This document shows, one piece after another, positions 1-9,491 of a DNA stretch of 64,000 nucleotides. Under the pieces are notes generated by a model. The model was not told the DNA's origin. It made no database searches and saw only the letters and a program-made list of their open reading frames with translations. Source of the DNA: Cryptomeria japonica (taxonomy: Eukaryota; Streptophyta; Pinopsida; Cupressales; Cupressaceae); the NCBI RefSeq assembly GCF_030272615.1, contig NW_026729188.1, positions 89,593 through 153,592 of the forward strand, read 5' to 3'. How positions within the stretch are numbered: position 1 is the first letter of the stretch; the number at the start of each line of letters is the position of its first letter. A program made the translations under genes and the position numbers.

Positions 1-232
1 TATTCCTTTTCCTGTCGATCATAAGTAGTCTTTGAATCAATGTCCTAGGTTAGATAATGATTTTCATATATTTAATATTTACCTCTCTAACATTTTTGTA
101 ATGACATACATTGGAAAATGGACACCCATGGGATCTTGGTAGGAATTATTTAGTTATTATTATTTTTTTTATTGGTAAATTATTTGGTTATTATTATTCT
201 CTAGGATACTTTAGATATTGTTAAGACCATAC

Positions 233-484
233 CTTTTTTTTATAAAAACAAGTCAGGAATACATAAACGTTGGCATGTTTTCCTTTGTATAGCATATTAC
301 AACGATTTGAGTAAGCATACACCTAAACCACAAGTCGCCTTCGGCTAAGCAGCCACGTACACTGGGATCCAGTCCATAAGGGATTGAACCTGTTGCGAAG
401 GCGGCTCCGGGGATTTCAACCTTGGTGCATGGATTCTATATCACACACCATCGTCCTCACCAATTGAGCTACAACCCTTTGGCA
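233..484 (-). mobile_element. tRNA-derived SINE-like insertion, unit 1
   Basis: Read on the minus strand, the element opens near 484 with a tRNA-like head. An A-box-like TAGCTCAATTGG lies at 471-460. A B-box-like GGTTGAAATCC follows at normal tRNA spacing (421-411), and a second, better B-box GGTTCAATCCC lies at 390-380. The far end is an A-run (T-run at 233-240 on the plus strand). The insertion is flanked by an imperfect 12-bp target-site duplication: TTAAGACCATAC at 221-232 and TTAAAACCATAT at 485-496, 10 of 12 matching. Head, tail and duplication together suggest LINE-assisted retroposition. The family is not identified. No complete tRNA cloverleaf is evident, so this is not called a tRNA gene. 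Confidence 0.6.
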
Positions 485-1012
485 TTAAAACCATATTGAA
501 TAGGGTAGGTTACATAAATGTGAATGTCGATGCTGGGAGTTATAGCCATTGTTTGTCATAAGATAAATTGGCATTTTTCTTATGAATCGTTTGGGAGATA
601 TATTTGTGAGAGTGGAGCATCTTGTCACAATGGTGGGTGGCTCAGTCGCTTCCATCTTGATGATGGTGTGATGGTATTAAAGAGTGGTGACTATTGGGGT
701 TATCTGTTCAGATTACGGGAATTGTTTGTCATCTTTTAAATGATTTAGATTAACTTCCACCTCCTGAAGATAGCATAGAGATTTAAGGCCTTCCCTTTCA
801 AGTATACATAAAAGAAAAGAAATCTAATCTTAGATAAAAGGAGAATTATTATTGTCAGCTAAATTAATCGGCTGTCCAGAACATAAGGCTCCTGTGTTAT
901 CTTCCAAATAACTTAAATCGGCTTTAAAGAAAAAAGACATTGTCAATAAAAAGTTAAATATTCAAAACGTAGACTGCTTGGTCATTTTTCTAAATAATTT
1001 AAATTCACTTAC

Positions 1013-1167
1013 CACTTCGTGAGCCAGATCCAGATGTTCGTGATTGAGACCTAGGAACGAAGGCAAAGGCACGGCCAGTACCATAGCCATCTCACTAGCC
1101 AGCATCTCCTGAGCCCACACAAGTTCCGGTTCCAGGGCCAGCAGCGACTTCGTTGCTTACCCAGTTT
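1013..1167 (-). pseudogene. Decayed glycine-rich exon-like fragment, antisense to ACC oxidase
   Basis: This GC-richer stretch stands out from AT-rich surroundings. On the minus strand it reads as a Gly/Ser/Ala-rich peptide (AAGPGTGTCVGSGDAG, two stops TAG TGA, then DGYGTGRAFAFVPRS and a Ser/Gly/Arg-rich end). It is bounded by a splice-acceptor-like CAACAG beyond 1167 and a strong donor-like GTAAGTG at 1012-1006. The in-frame double stop suggests a dead exon of a glycine-rich protein. Family assignment is inference, and chance codon bias in a GC-rich patch is the alternative. Identical copies lie at 13111-13265, 25207-25361, 37303-37457, 49401-49555 and 61497-61651. Confidence 0.3.
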
Positions 1168-1369
1168 CTGTTGATCCGATTGGTTAATCAGTCCTATCAC
1201 CCGCTGTAGTATTCAATTATTCAAAAACCTATTGTCATCTTCAAAACGAGTTAAATTGACTTTATAATTAAAAAAATACAAGCAGATCATCAAAAATCCA
1301 AGAATAAACAGTTTCTTTGGAAAAGCTAAATACTCTCCTAATCTCTGTTTCGCTCGCAGTTGTTAAGAT

Positions 1370-1652
1370 ACACGTTTAATTCATTTCACGTTTATATGCA
1401 AGACTTATCCGCAGACCAGGCCGATAACGATAAGTCGTCTATCATATTCATTGAATCTGCGGCATCGCAGACCACGTAGGTCGTCTATCGTGTTCGTGTT
1501 AATTGCTTAGCTCAGTCACATTCCTTCCTGATGTGCATCTATATAAAGAGCTGCGCGCACCACAGCATTGCATAAAAGTAGTAACCAGTAACCAGCAGCC
1601 CGTTTCTTCTACTCCTTTTCAAGAGAACTTGTAGTGCAAATTTATAAGGAAA
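1370..1652 (+). promoter_or_regulatory. ACC oxidase promoter and 5' UTR, unit 1
   Basis: A TATA box, TATATAAAG, lies at 1540-1548, 105 bp before the start codon. Initiation near 1570-1580 and a 5' UTR of about 75 nt are inferred. Upstream are two imperfect direct repeats: GCAGACCA at 1411 and 1467, followed by GTCGTCTATC at 1434 and 1480. A perfect 7-bp inverted repeat, CCGCAGA (1409-1415) and TCTGCGG (1456-1462), overlaps the first. CACGTTTA occurs twice near 1370-1395. An ACGT core within CCACGTAGG (1472-1480) resembles bZIP or ABA-type sites. Which factors bind is not known from sequence. Confidence 0.65.
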
Positions 1653-2847
1653 ATGGGCGTTCCAGTGATTGACATGAAAAACATAGACGGAGGAGACAGA
1701 GAGGTGATCATGGCTGAAATAGCCAAGGCCTGCGAGAGTACTGGTTTCTTTCAGGTGAAAAACACAACTGATCATATTTTCTCATGTGCAAAACTTACTA
1801 ATTATAGAGAAAACAGAGTTGAAGTGATTTCGTTTTGTGTTTGCAGCTTTTGAACCATGGCATAGAGCATGAACTCATGGACCGTGTAAAGAAAGTTTGC
1901 TCGGAGCATTACAAGCTTAACAGAGAGCAGAGCTTCAATGCCTCTTTGCCTGTAAGGTTGTTGAGCAACGCTCTTGACAGCGATAACGCTGATAAGATCG
2001 AGAACGTTGATTGGGAAGATGTTATTCAAATACATGAGATGCAGGAGACCAATTCATGGCCTTCCCAACCCAGTGATTTCAAGTACAACAACTCAACTAT
2101 TTTGTGCACAATTCAAACGTTTCTATAAATATAGAATAGAAAAAATTAATATGAGCATGATCTATATACAAGCGTTTCTGGTTTCTGGATATCGAAAAAC
2201 AAAATACTAAGACATTATATTGCATTTTTCTCAGGGAAACTATCCAGGAGTTTCGAAACAAGATATTTTCATTGACAGAAAAGCTGTTGGAAGTAATAAG
2301 TTTGAATCTGGGGCTAGAGAAAGAGTACCTGAAAGAGGCATTTGCGGGAGGAGAGAAGCCCTTCTTCGGCACCAAAGTGAGCCATTATCCTCCTTGCCCT
2401 AGACCGGACCTCATCAAGGGCATCCGTGCACACACAGATGCAGGTGGCCTCATTCTCTTATACCAAGACGATCAAGTGTCCGGTTTGCAGGTCCTCAATG
2501 ATGGCACTTGGGTTGACGTGCAACCCATTCCATACGCAATAGTTGTTGACATTGGGGACCAGTTGGAAGCCATCACTAACGGCAAATACACCAGCGCATG
2601 GCATCGCATTCTACCCACTAAGAATGGCAACCGTTTCTCAGTGGCATCGTTTTATAATCCCTCATATAATGCCAAGGTCTATCCCGCATCTCAACTTACT
2701 GCTCAGACCGGTGATGAATTATCGGTTTATCCAGAGTATCCAGAGTATCTGTTTGGAGACTACATGCAGGTTTACAGCCACCAGAAATATGAAGCCAAAG
2801 AGCCACGATTCGAAGCTATGAGGATTGTGAATGTAGAATGCCAATAG
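1653..2847 (+). CDS. ACO: 1-aminocyclopropane-1-carboxylate oxidase, copy 1 (three exons, 316 aa)
   Basis: It converts ACC to ethylene with O2, ascorbate and Fe(II), the last step of ethylene synthesis, and is generally placed in the cytosol. Exons are 1653-1754, 1847-2082 and 2235-2847. The introns of 92 bp (phase 0) and 152 bp (phase 2, splitting Lys113) have GT-AG ends. The N-terminal dioxygenase domain opens at MGVPVIDMKN and continues through LLNHGI. The core has the iron ligands His179 and Asp181 (RAHTDAGG) and His236 (AWHRI). The RxS co-substrate site is Arg246/Ser248, Lys160 lies in GTKVSHYPPCP, and the C-terminus has the family EPRFEAM motif with Arg304. Length fits the family (about 310-325 aa). 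The usual last intron near GDQLE-ITNGKY is absent. A 3-residue PEY duplication sits near residues 278-283. The start is the first ATG after the TATA box and matches family N-termini. Enzyme activity is inferred from intact catalytic residues. Confidence 0.93.
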
Positions 2848-3030
2848 AATAGAGCTCTATTTACCTCCTCCTCTCCTATTTCTGTTTCTGTGGCTACTGT
2901 CTTCCATCCATTTTGATATTCCTCGTAATGTATTCCATCCATTTAAGGAATCTTTTCATCCATATATATGAATTTTTATCTATATATATCAAAGTGTTGT
3001 TTTATATAATTATAAAAGTGTTTCTTATAA
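2848..3030 (+). other. Probable ACC oxidase 3' UTR
   Basis: Sequence after the TAG stop is pyrimidine-rich, then turns into T/A runs with TATATATA stretches. CATCCAT occurs three times (about 2904-2963), giving a short imperfect repeat. No canonical AATAAA is present before about 3030. Plant poly(A) signals are loose, so the cleavage site is not placed. Equivalent stretches follow each gene copy, at 14946, 27042, 39138, 51236 and 63332. Confidence 0.35.
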
Positions 3031-4547
3031 AAAGATTCGTATATTGAGTTGTAGTTTGAACTCTTATATTTATCGATGTTTTTCTCTCACATAGAATTAT
3101 CATAGCTAAGAACTGTGTTAGAACATTAAAATAGAAAGCATTCGTAATAATAATAGAATAGTTAACTCGTATAATCGAACATAAAAGTAATATTATAGGT
3201 TTCCAATCATGATGCTTTGTTTATATATCGAAAATTGAAATACGACTCGCAAATGCAGCCTCTCAGTATATTTCAAAGTTGAATATGACTGAAGAATGCA
3301 ACCTCCCGTTATGTTTTAAATGCAGATATAACTAGCACATATATTCTAAACAAGACATCATTGCCATTAAACGTAACATAACAAAATATGCAAAGATAAT
3401 TTCACACTAGACATAAGAAATTGAAATGAAACTATTAATTTCTCTACATTCTCAAAAGTTCAAGACCTTCTATTTTTCATGGCCACTTCAATACCTTCTA
3501 TCATACTCGAGCACTACACTTTTAAGGGAAATATATCTCTTTCTTCCACAATTGCCCACCTACCCTTTATTTTGGGTTTATAAGTGCTTTGGAAACAAAA
3601 CACAATTAATTCTCTAGTGAACAACACAAGAAACTATTCCATTACAAGCATTCTAGGATAGGAATTTTATAATCAAATACTAACTCTTCTTCTAACTTCA
3701 ACAAGCATACAGTTGTCGTGAAATTTGGTCAAACAGCTGACATTGTTTGGCTGTAGGCGAGCATTATTTACACCAATTTATGAAGCACATGATGAACAAT
3801 GTCTGTACATGTCGACTCTCAAATAAAAATGTCTCCTCTTCTACTATTCAGTGGTTTGTACAATCACTACACTAACATGCAAGAACATCTACTATTAAGT
3901 AAAGATTCTAAATAAGCACGAACATATTTAGTGAGTCAAGTCTATCTTAATCATCAAAATCCATCATCCACGTATAGAGTAATACCAAAACTTAAGGGAT
4001 ATATTCTCTTGATCATACCTATGGATATAATTATGCCTTAATTTCCAACTTGGATAGTTTCTATTCCTTGTGAATTCCACAACAAAAACTAATTGGTGTA
4101 CGACTTGATTCTTTATCCTATCTAGTGATCCAATAATATCTTATATAATATAAAATTATTCTAAACATGCCCACGAGAGATAATAATAGATTCGAAGTTT
4201 GATCCATCGAATCCATCAGACAATCCTTGAGTTTCTAAGCACAATCACGCATGCCTATTTTCGGTAGCATCTCCCTTACCAATACCGCCATCAACCGATT
4301 TTCCTATATAAATATTCATATCTGTGTATCATTCCACAAAGCAAAGGCGCAATAATTGATGGATTGATTACCTTGGTTGGTTCAGTGTACTTCATACATG
4401 TCGGCACCCTATTTAGTCATGTCTCAATTGTGGCCTATTCTATGTAGGAGTGTATATTTTTCCCTTGTCGTCTCATTATTGATAAACCTTTCGATAGATT
4501 TACTATTTTGCATTCTGTCATGTCCTTCATAACGCACCTCAACCTTT
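3031..4547. other. AT-rich spacer without recognised gene
   Basis: No open frame longer than about 63 codons, and none with recognisable protein character. A TATA-like CCTATATAAATA near 4303 is followed by no convincing gene. Equivalent spacer follows every copy and carries the unit-4 private change at 39977. Confidence 0.5.
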
Positions 4548-5100
4548 CTCTTCTCCAGTTGGGGGCCCCCTTCTGCTCCGCTTTGTTTTCGTTCGTTTTT
4601 CTTTTCTTTCCTTGTCTGTGTTGTTGTCTTTTTTTTGTCTTGTGTTTTGGAGTCCCGAAACTCCGAGGTCCTGAACTTCTCCTTCGGATCTTCGGACTCC
4701 CAGGCTTCCTCCGTGTCCTTGACTATTCTTTCCCTTTGTTTTCTTCGAAATTCCAGGATCTCGGAGTTCCGAGTTTGGAAGAGTTCTTCCATTTCTCGAA
4801 ACCTCGGAGTACGAGGTTCTCGGGTTTCGCTGTTTGTTTGTTTAGTGTTTGCATTATTTCGGACATCTGGGTTTTCAAGGTTATGGTGGCCTCTAGCTTC
4901 CCCACACCCCGAGATCTCGAAATCCTAGGTTTTCGTCCTTCTTCGTTGCTTAGGGATTTCATGATTTCGGGATCCCAGGAACCTCAGGAACTTAGTTTCC
5001 CAAGTTCCCAGTTCCTCGAACTCTAAAGTCATGTGTTTTGTTTGTTCATTGTGCGTCTTTGGTTGTCGTGCGTGTGCTTTCGTCTTGGTGTCACCGCGTG
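4548..5100. other. Pyrimidine-rich, GC-richer block with clustered short palindromes
   Basis: This block is richer in G+C and CpG than the rest of the spacer and strongly T/C-biased on the plus strand. It holds many short inverted repeats: CTCGGAGTTCCGAG at 4760-4773, CCTCGGAGTACGAGG at 4802-4816, GAGATCTC at 4911-4918 and GGGATCCC at 4969-4976. There is also recurring GGATC-TCGGA-TTCC-like wording. Long frames are open on both strands (plus 4508-5026, 172 codons; minus 4792-4424, 122 codons). Their products are low-complexity (Phe/Leu/Cys-rich, or Lys/Glu/Arg-rich), as expected from composition bias, so I do not call them genes. Copies are at 16646-17198, 28742-29294, 40838-41390 and 52936-53488. 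Confidence 0.5.
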
Positions 5101-5231
5101 TTGTCTCTTCAAAAGTGTATCTCAAAAAACTGATCAAATGCCTTTGAGTATGTCAAAATAATTATGTGTTTCTTTATTCATTTGGAGAAATTTAATTTTA
5201 ATTTGGAAAAATCCAATAGCTCTCATTTCGA

Positions 5232-5514
5232 TGTGATTGCGACAACCCAAATATCACCAAAGACCATATTTTCTCTCCCTCCCACTCCTCCCACCCACCC
5301 CTGCAATGGCGTCTACCTATTCCTAATGTCATCTTTTTGTTAATATCATTGACTATCTTTTGAATAATGGTTGTGAGATTCCTGTTATTTTTCCATTTTT
5401 CACTATCGTTGACTATCTTGTGAACAATGGTTGTGAGATTCGTGTTGCTTGACCATGACCTTGTGGTTGTAATCGTATGTATGTAAATGTGTGATGATGC
5501 ATATAATAAAATAC
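5232..5514 (+). repeat. Old direct repeat, left copy, with internal 60-bp tandem duplication
   Basis: This segment aligns imperfectly with 6257-6427. Shared wording includes TGTGATTG, GACTATCTT or TACTATCTT, AATGGTTGTGAGATT, CC-TGTGG-TGTAA and CATATAATAA. Inside it, 5344-5386 and 5404-5446 are 43-bp copies 60 bp apart with 4 mismatches. The origin is unknown; it may be a remnant of a dispersed repeat. Unit copies begin at 17330, 29426, 41522 and 53620. Confidence 0.55.
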
Positions 5515-6256
5515 CTTAATGCTACATACAATGTCTAATGAATGTGAATTGTTTAAATATTACCACGGTGAAAATGATGATAACAAATGGATGTAATAAT
5601 CTCGACAATGACCTTTTACATGTAGAAAGAACCAAAAATAATTCAAAAGAACTATTGCAAATTCCATTGTGTTGTAGAGTCAAAACTTTACAATGCTATT
5701 TAGAAAAAATGACTTGAGATAAAACTCGAGAATCAAGGCAAACATAAATATATAAAAGCGCATAAAGCTCAATCGCCTATGGTATACTACATGACACGAC
5801 CTATTTTACTATTAGAATACCTTCAAGTATTATCTATTATAAGGAGAGGAAATTTGAGTAACACCAAGATATGTCAATTAATAGATGATTCTAGAAAAAT
5901 ATTTATGGATTTCGATCTGGACCATGCAAAGATAATCAAACATCCTTTGACTACCTCTAAGTTCTCTTCTCTTATCTCGTAATAACACAAAGTCCCTAAC
6001 TACAAACTCTCTATTCTAATCTCTTCCATTAAACATTTATTTAAAATGTTCTTAATATTTTTAATCCTGTCTACCGCTATTTTCTTTATCTCTTCTTTCC
6101 TAGTCAAAGATGTGATCCCTTTTCCCTAATGATTATTCAAATTACTAATCTTTGATGACAGTTGCTATTCGTATTCCAACAAATTTCAATGGTATGTGAA
6201 GCTTACTACCGATCTCATAAGCAATTTTAATTTGAAAAACTGTGATCTCTTTCTAT

Positions 6257-6427
6257 TGTGATTGTGTCTACCCCAAGAACATCAAATATCCTCTTTTTTT
6301 TTTTCTATTTTTTGTTATTATCATTTACTATCTTGAGCATAATGGTTGTGAGATTTTTGTTTCTTGATCATTACCCTGTGGGTGTAAGCCAATGAATTTA
6401 AATATGCAAGGCTACATATAATAATAC
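6257..6427 (+). repeat. Old direct repeat, right copy
   Basis: Diverged partner of 5232-5514, about 1 kb away in the same orientation, containing a single version of the AATGGTTGTGAGATT segment. Unit copies begin at 18355, 30451, 42547 and 54645. Confidence 0.5.
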
Positions 6428-7864
6428 AAAACGTAGATATGTTTGAAGCAGAATTGTTTTTATAATTATCAATTAATATTGTCTAAGTAACCTTGAAAAT
6501 TATCAGTATCATTTCATCAATGAAATTGCAAAACACTTTAGATGTAGGGTATTTTATGTTCAACCACTTTAACACTCATACTTAAGTAATTAGTATCAAT
6601 CAAAATATGAGTGTGGATAGTATTTGATTGTGGTTTAATTGTAACTATTGTATTTTGGTTCCATTGTTAGAATGCCTCGTCAATTACAAGAAACCTAGAG
6701 GGATAGAAAATGGCATTGGGTATATTACTAGTTTTTTGACATATTTTGCATCATGATTTTATTCTAATAAAATTCTATTGTTGTTCTCTATTCGCACAAT
6801 CCAACAAGATTTCATCAATCGCTTGCTTGTACCCTACAATTCACTAGATAACACTTTTTTGTTGATTTTAGCCTATAGTTCTTCTCTCTTTAGCATAGAT
6901 GTTGAAGACATTCTTTGTGGGTAAGGAAATTTACAATGGCAAAGCCAACACATATAACACCAAATCACACTGTCGTTGTAGAAATAAAAAGATATTAATC
7001 TATCTAGGATTCTTTAGCATGTTAATACATTTATGCACGTTAGTCTTTTGAAACCATATATTTCACGTATAACCACCAATGGGAACGTAACTTCCAAAAT
7101 AACCTACTAACCAATTTTTAATTATTTATTGAAAAATCATACTAAAAAATAATTTGTAATATAATAATAGAAAATTATCCCCTATTAGATTTATCCCAGT
7201 AAGTTTTGTGCATTGTAAGAGTTTAACACAACCCTTATCGATACTTTGATGAATCACCTTCACGAATAATCCTCACTGACACAGGAAACACGAGACTAAC
7301 TCCATGAACGGATCTCCTAATTATAGAAACCACAAACCTCTACACAACATGAAACGGCGTAGCTTTTCCCAAACCTACTTGTATAATTAGAGAGAAACAT
7401 TCCTCTGACATTCTAGACCTATCAAATCCCTCTACGGTGTTGCATATGACATAACAATTCTCCTTTGAGACTCCACATATCCTTCGAGTGTTTTGAATCC
7501 TTCCTCTATGGTTTAAATGAAGATCAACCAAATGCTGCTCTTTTGTACTAAACAGCAGCAATCAAATGTTGATACATCAAGTGTACTCATATGAAAATCC
7601 AATCCCCATCTTTTCTTAAGGGGCAAAAATGGAGAAGAATGCTTCTCATGCCATGAATCACCCCTGAGCAAGAAGCTAGCTCGATATAATATATTTCCTC
7701 CTATATCCATTTCCTCCGACCTCCTATGTGATCCTATTACACTATCCATTTGATATCTCACTAGAATCTCAAACAATACAACCATCTGAATTTGGAATCT
7801 TTGTCAAGTGTAACATAGATGACTTGAACATTTGATTAATGTTGTAACGACACAAAACTAAATT

Positions 7865-8368
7865 ATGATGGCATCCCTTTCTTCTTTTAAACAATCATCC
7901 TCGGGTTGGTGGCAGAATTCCCTTCGTCTTCAACTCACTACTTTTCGTAACGATGTTTATGTCAATTATTCTGATGTTGTTTCTAAGGATACGCAACCAA
8001 TTATTCCTAGCTAGTAATCTTCTCCTATCTTGGTTGTTGTGGGTGTGTATTTGGGGTCGCTTTCTTCTTTGTCTACTACTTCCCAATTGCCCTTGGGAAA
8101 TGCTACATCTAATTTCCTTCTATTCCGATTATATCTGCTCCTCTTCATTCCAATATAGAATTACTTTCTTATGTGCCTTTTCAGGGACTCTCTCCCTCCT
8201 CTTTCCCTTTTGGTTTTAAATTTTGACGGTGACCCATCTTGGACAATTGTACATAGCAGGAAAAAGGGTTCCCTTATTCAACAAAATATATACCCTTATT
8301 TAACCACGAGAAAATATTTAATTATGAAATTTAACTCCAAAATAATCTTTTCAAATACTCCCCTTTAA
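7865..8368 (+). pseudogene. Decayed open frame of about 168 codons within the LTR element
   Basis: One frame from an ATG at 7865 runs to TAA at 8366-8368 with only three internal stops (8012, 8015, 8156) in AT-rich DNA. It starts MMASLSSFKQSSSGWW, and late in the frame comes DGDPSWTIVHSRKK. That last segment is loosely like a tryptophan-plus-basic segment seen in some plant retroelement ORF1 or gag-like proteins. The strand is opposite to the surrounding LTR element, so it may be a nested older fragment. No domain can be named. In units 3 and 5 the variant at 32367/56561 changes a Met codon to Ile. Copies begin at 19963, 32059, 44155 and 56253. Confidence 0.25.
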
Positions 8369-8385
8369 TAAATTCTAAAACTCCT

Positions 8386-8390
<5 letters not shown>

Positions 8391-8416
<26 letters not shown>

Positions 8417-8418
8417 GT
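8391..8418 (+). repeat. (GT)14 microsatellite, unit 1
   Basis: Fourteen perfect GT repeats. This is the only length-variable site I found, and it accounts for the 2-bp unit-length difference. Confidence 0.95.
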
Positions 8419-9491
8419 TCTTTACACATCTATATTGGTGTATCTTTTATAATGCATAAAAATCAGAGTTCAAACCATACACATTTGTCGTCTTATAAAT
8501 ATGTGCCATAACTCCAACTGACAATTAAATATTCAAACAATTCATTTTTCAATAAAAAAAGACATTCTGCTCGTACCTTAATCAGTTTATGTATTTGGTA
8601 TAAACTTCTGCACTTCACTAGTGTTTAAAATAGAGAGATTAAAGACTAGTGCATTGACTTATTCCATGCCTAAATTTCCTTGTTATACATCAATAATTTC
8701 AGGTCTAAAATATCGATCTTTGGCTTCCACATAGGACCAACACATTATTTATAGTGTCTCCTGTCATTACTTCTCTGAGAAAGTGGATTACCTTATACTT
8801 TATATTCAAATCGCCTTGGACTTCTTATATCTCCGTCATCAATTAATTCACTATCTTTCTTGCAGATTTTATAATTAAATCAACAGTGGTCTTCCAAATC
8901 TATCATGCGGCCAACAACCACCAATTCTCCACCAGTCTAAGCTAACCACATGCCGCACATTCCTCCTTCTCTATATCTATTTATTGTAATATCCATGCTA
9001 TTTCTTCTTCTCCACACGCCTAGGGAGATAAATTCAAAATTTTCTTCTTTGATCATGTACCACGCCTATTCACAAATTTTACACAAGGACCTAATTCACT
9101 TCAACATTAAACTTCCATTTCCACTGCAAATATTTATATACCATAATTTAGCTACAACTCACTCATAGGATCAAAACCATTGCATGCTCTAATACCAAGT
9201 TAATAATGTTGGAGACAACACAAATAATACCAGATCACAAATTGTTTTTAGAAATAAAAGATATTAATTTATTTTGAATTTTTAAGGATAACTAGTAATG
9301 TGTTGTTCCACATTAGGCTTTTTAAAGGCTTGTATTTCTCATATATAAGCACCTACCAGATCGTAACTTCGCAACTAACCCGCTAACTTGCAATTATTTA
9401 TTTATTCTAAAACCTTACTAAAAAATAACTATTCATTAAGTACTCTAGCAGAAGTAAGCAATATTTAAGAATCATTTTCTTAAGTCCAACA

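Larger units (their letters stand above)
6900..9491 (-). mobile_element. Old non-autonomous LTR retroelement (Copia/TRIM-like), unit 1
   Basis: The right LTR, 9207-9491, has perfect 7-bp ends TGTTGGA and TCCAACA. Just outside its left end, 9187-9199 read on the minus strand gives TTGGTATTAGAGC, one base from the usual initiator-Met tRNA primer site. The element therefore runs on the minus strand with its 5' LTR at the right. A diverged second LTR lies at about 6900-7228: the start resembles TGTTGAAGACA, the end GTTTAACA, and the two align through about 6945-7160 and 9218-9440. The interior of about 2 kb has no recognisable gag, integrase or reverse transcriptase. No target-site duplication is visible. 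LTR divergence shows the insertion is far older than the array. Confidence 0.55.

Noticed and set aside
380-480. Functional tRNA gene on the minus strand
   Set aside because: A- and B-boxes are present, but the spacing to the best B-box is too long, I could not fold a convincing cloverleaf, and an A-rich end plus flanking duplication fit a SINE.
524-739. 71-codon plus-strand open frame in every unit
   Set aside because: Short, no family resemblance, no promoter context and next to a SINE-like insertion. It recurs only because the unit recurs.
4303-4420. TATA-like CCTATATAAATA as a second promoter
   Set aside because: No credible gene follows, and such strings are common in this AT-rich spacer.
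4424-5026. 172-codon plus and 122-codon minus open frames
   Set aside because: They overlap on opposite strands in a pyrimidine-biased block and give low-complexity products. Composition bias explains them better than coding.
7340-7785. Two minus-strand open frames of 73 and 90 codons
   Set aside because: They lie in the element's sense orientation but have no retroelement motif, start and stop arbitrarily, and cannot be joined into a recognisable domain.
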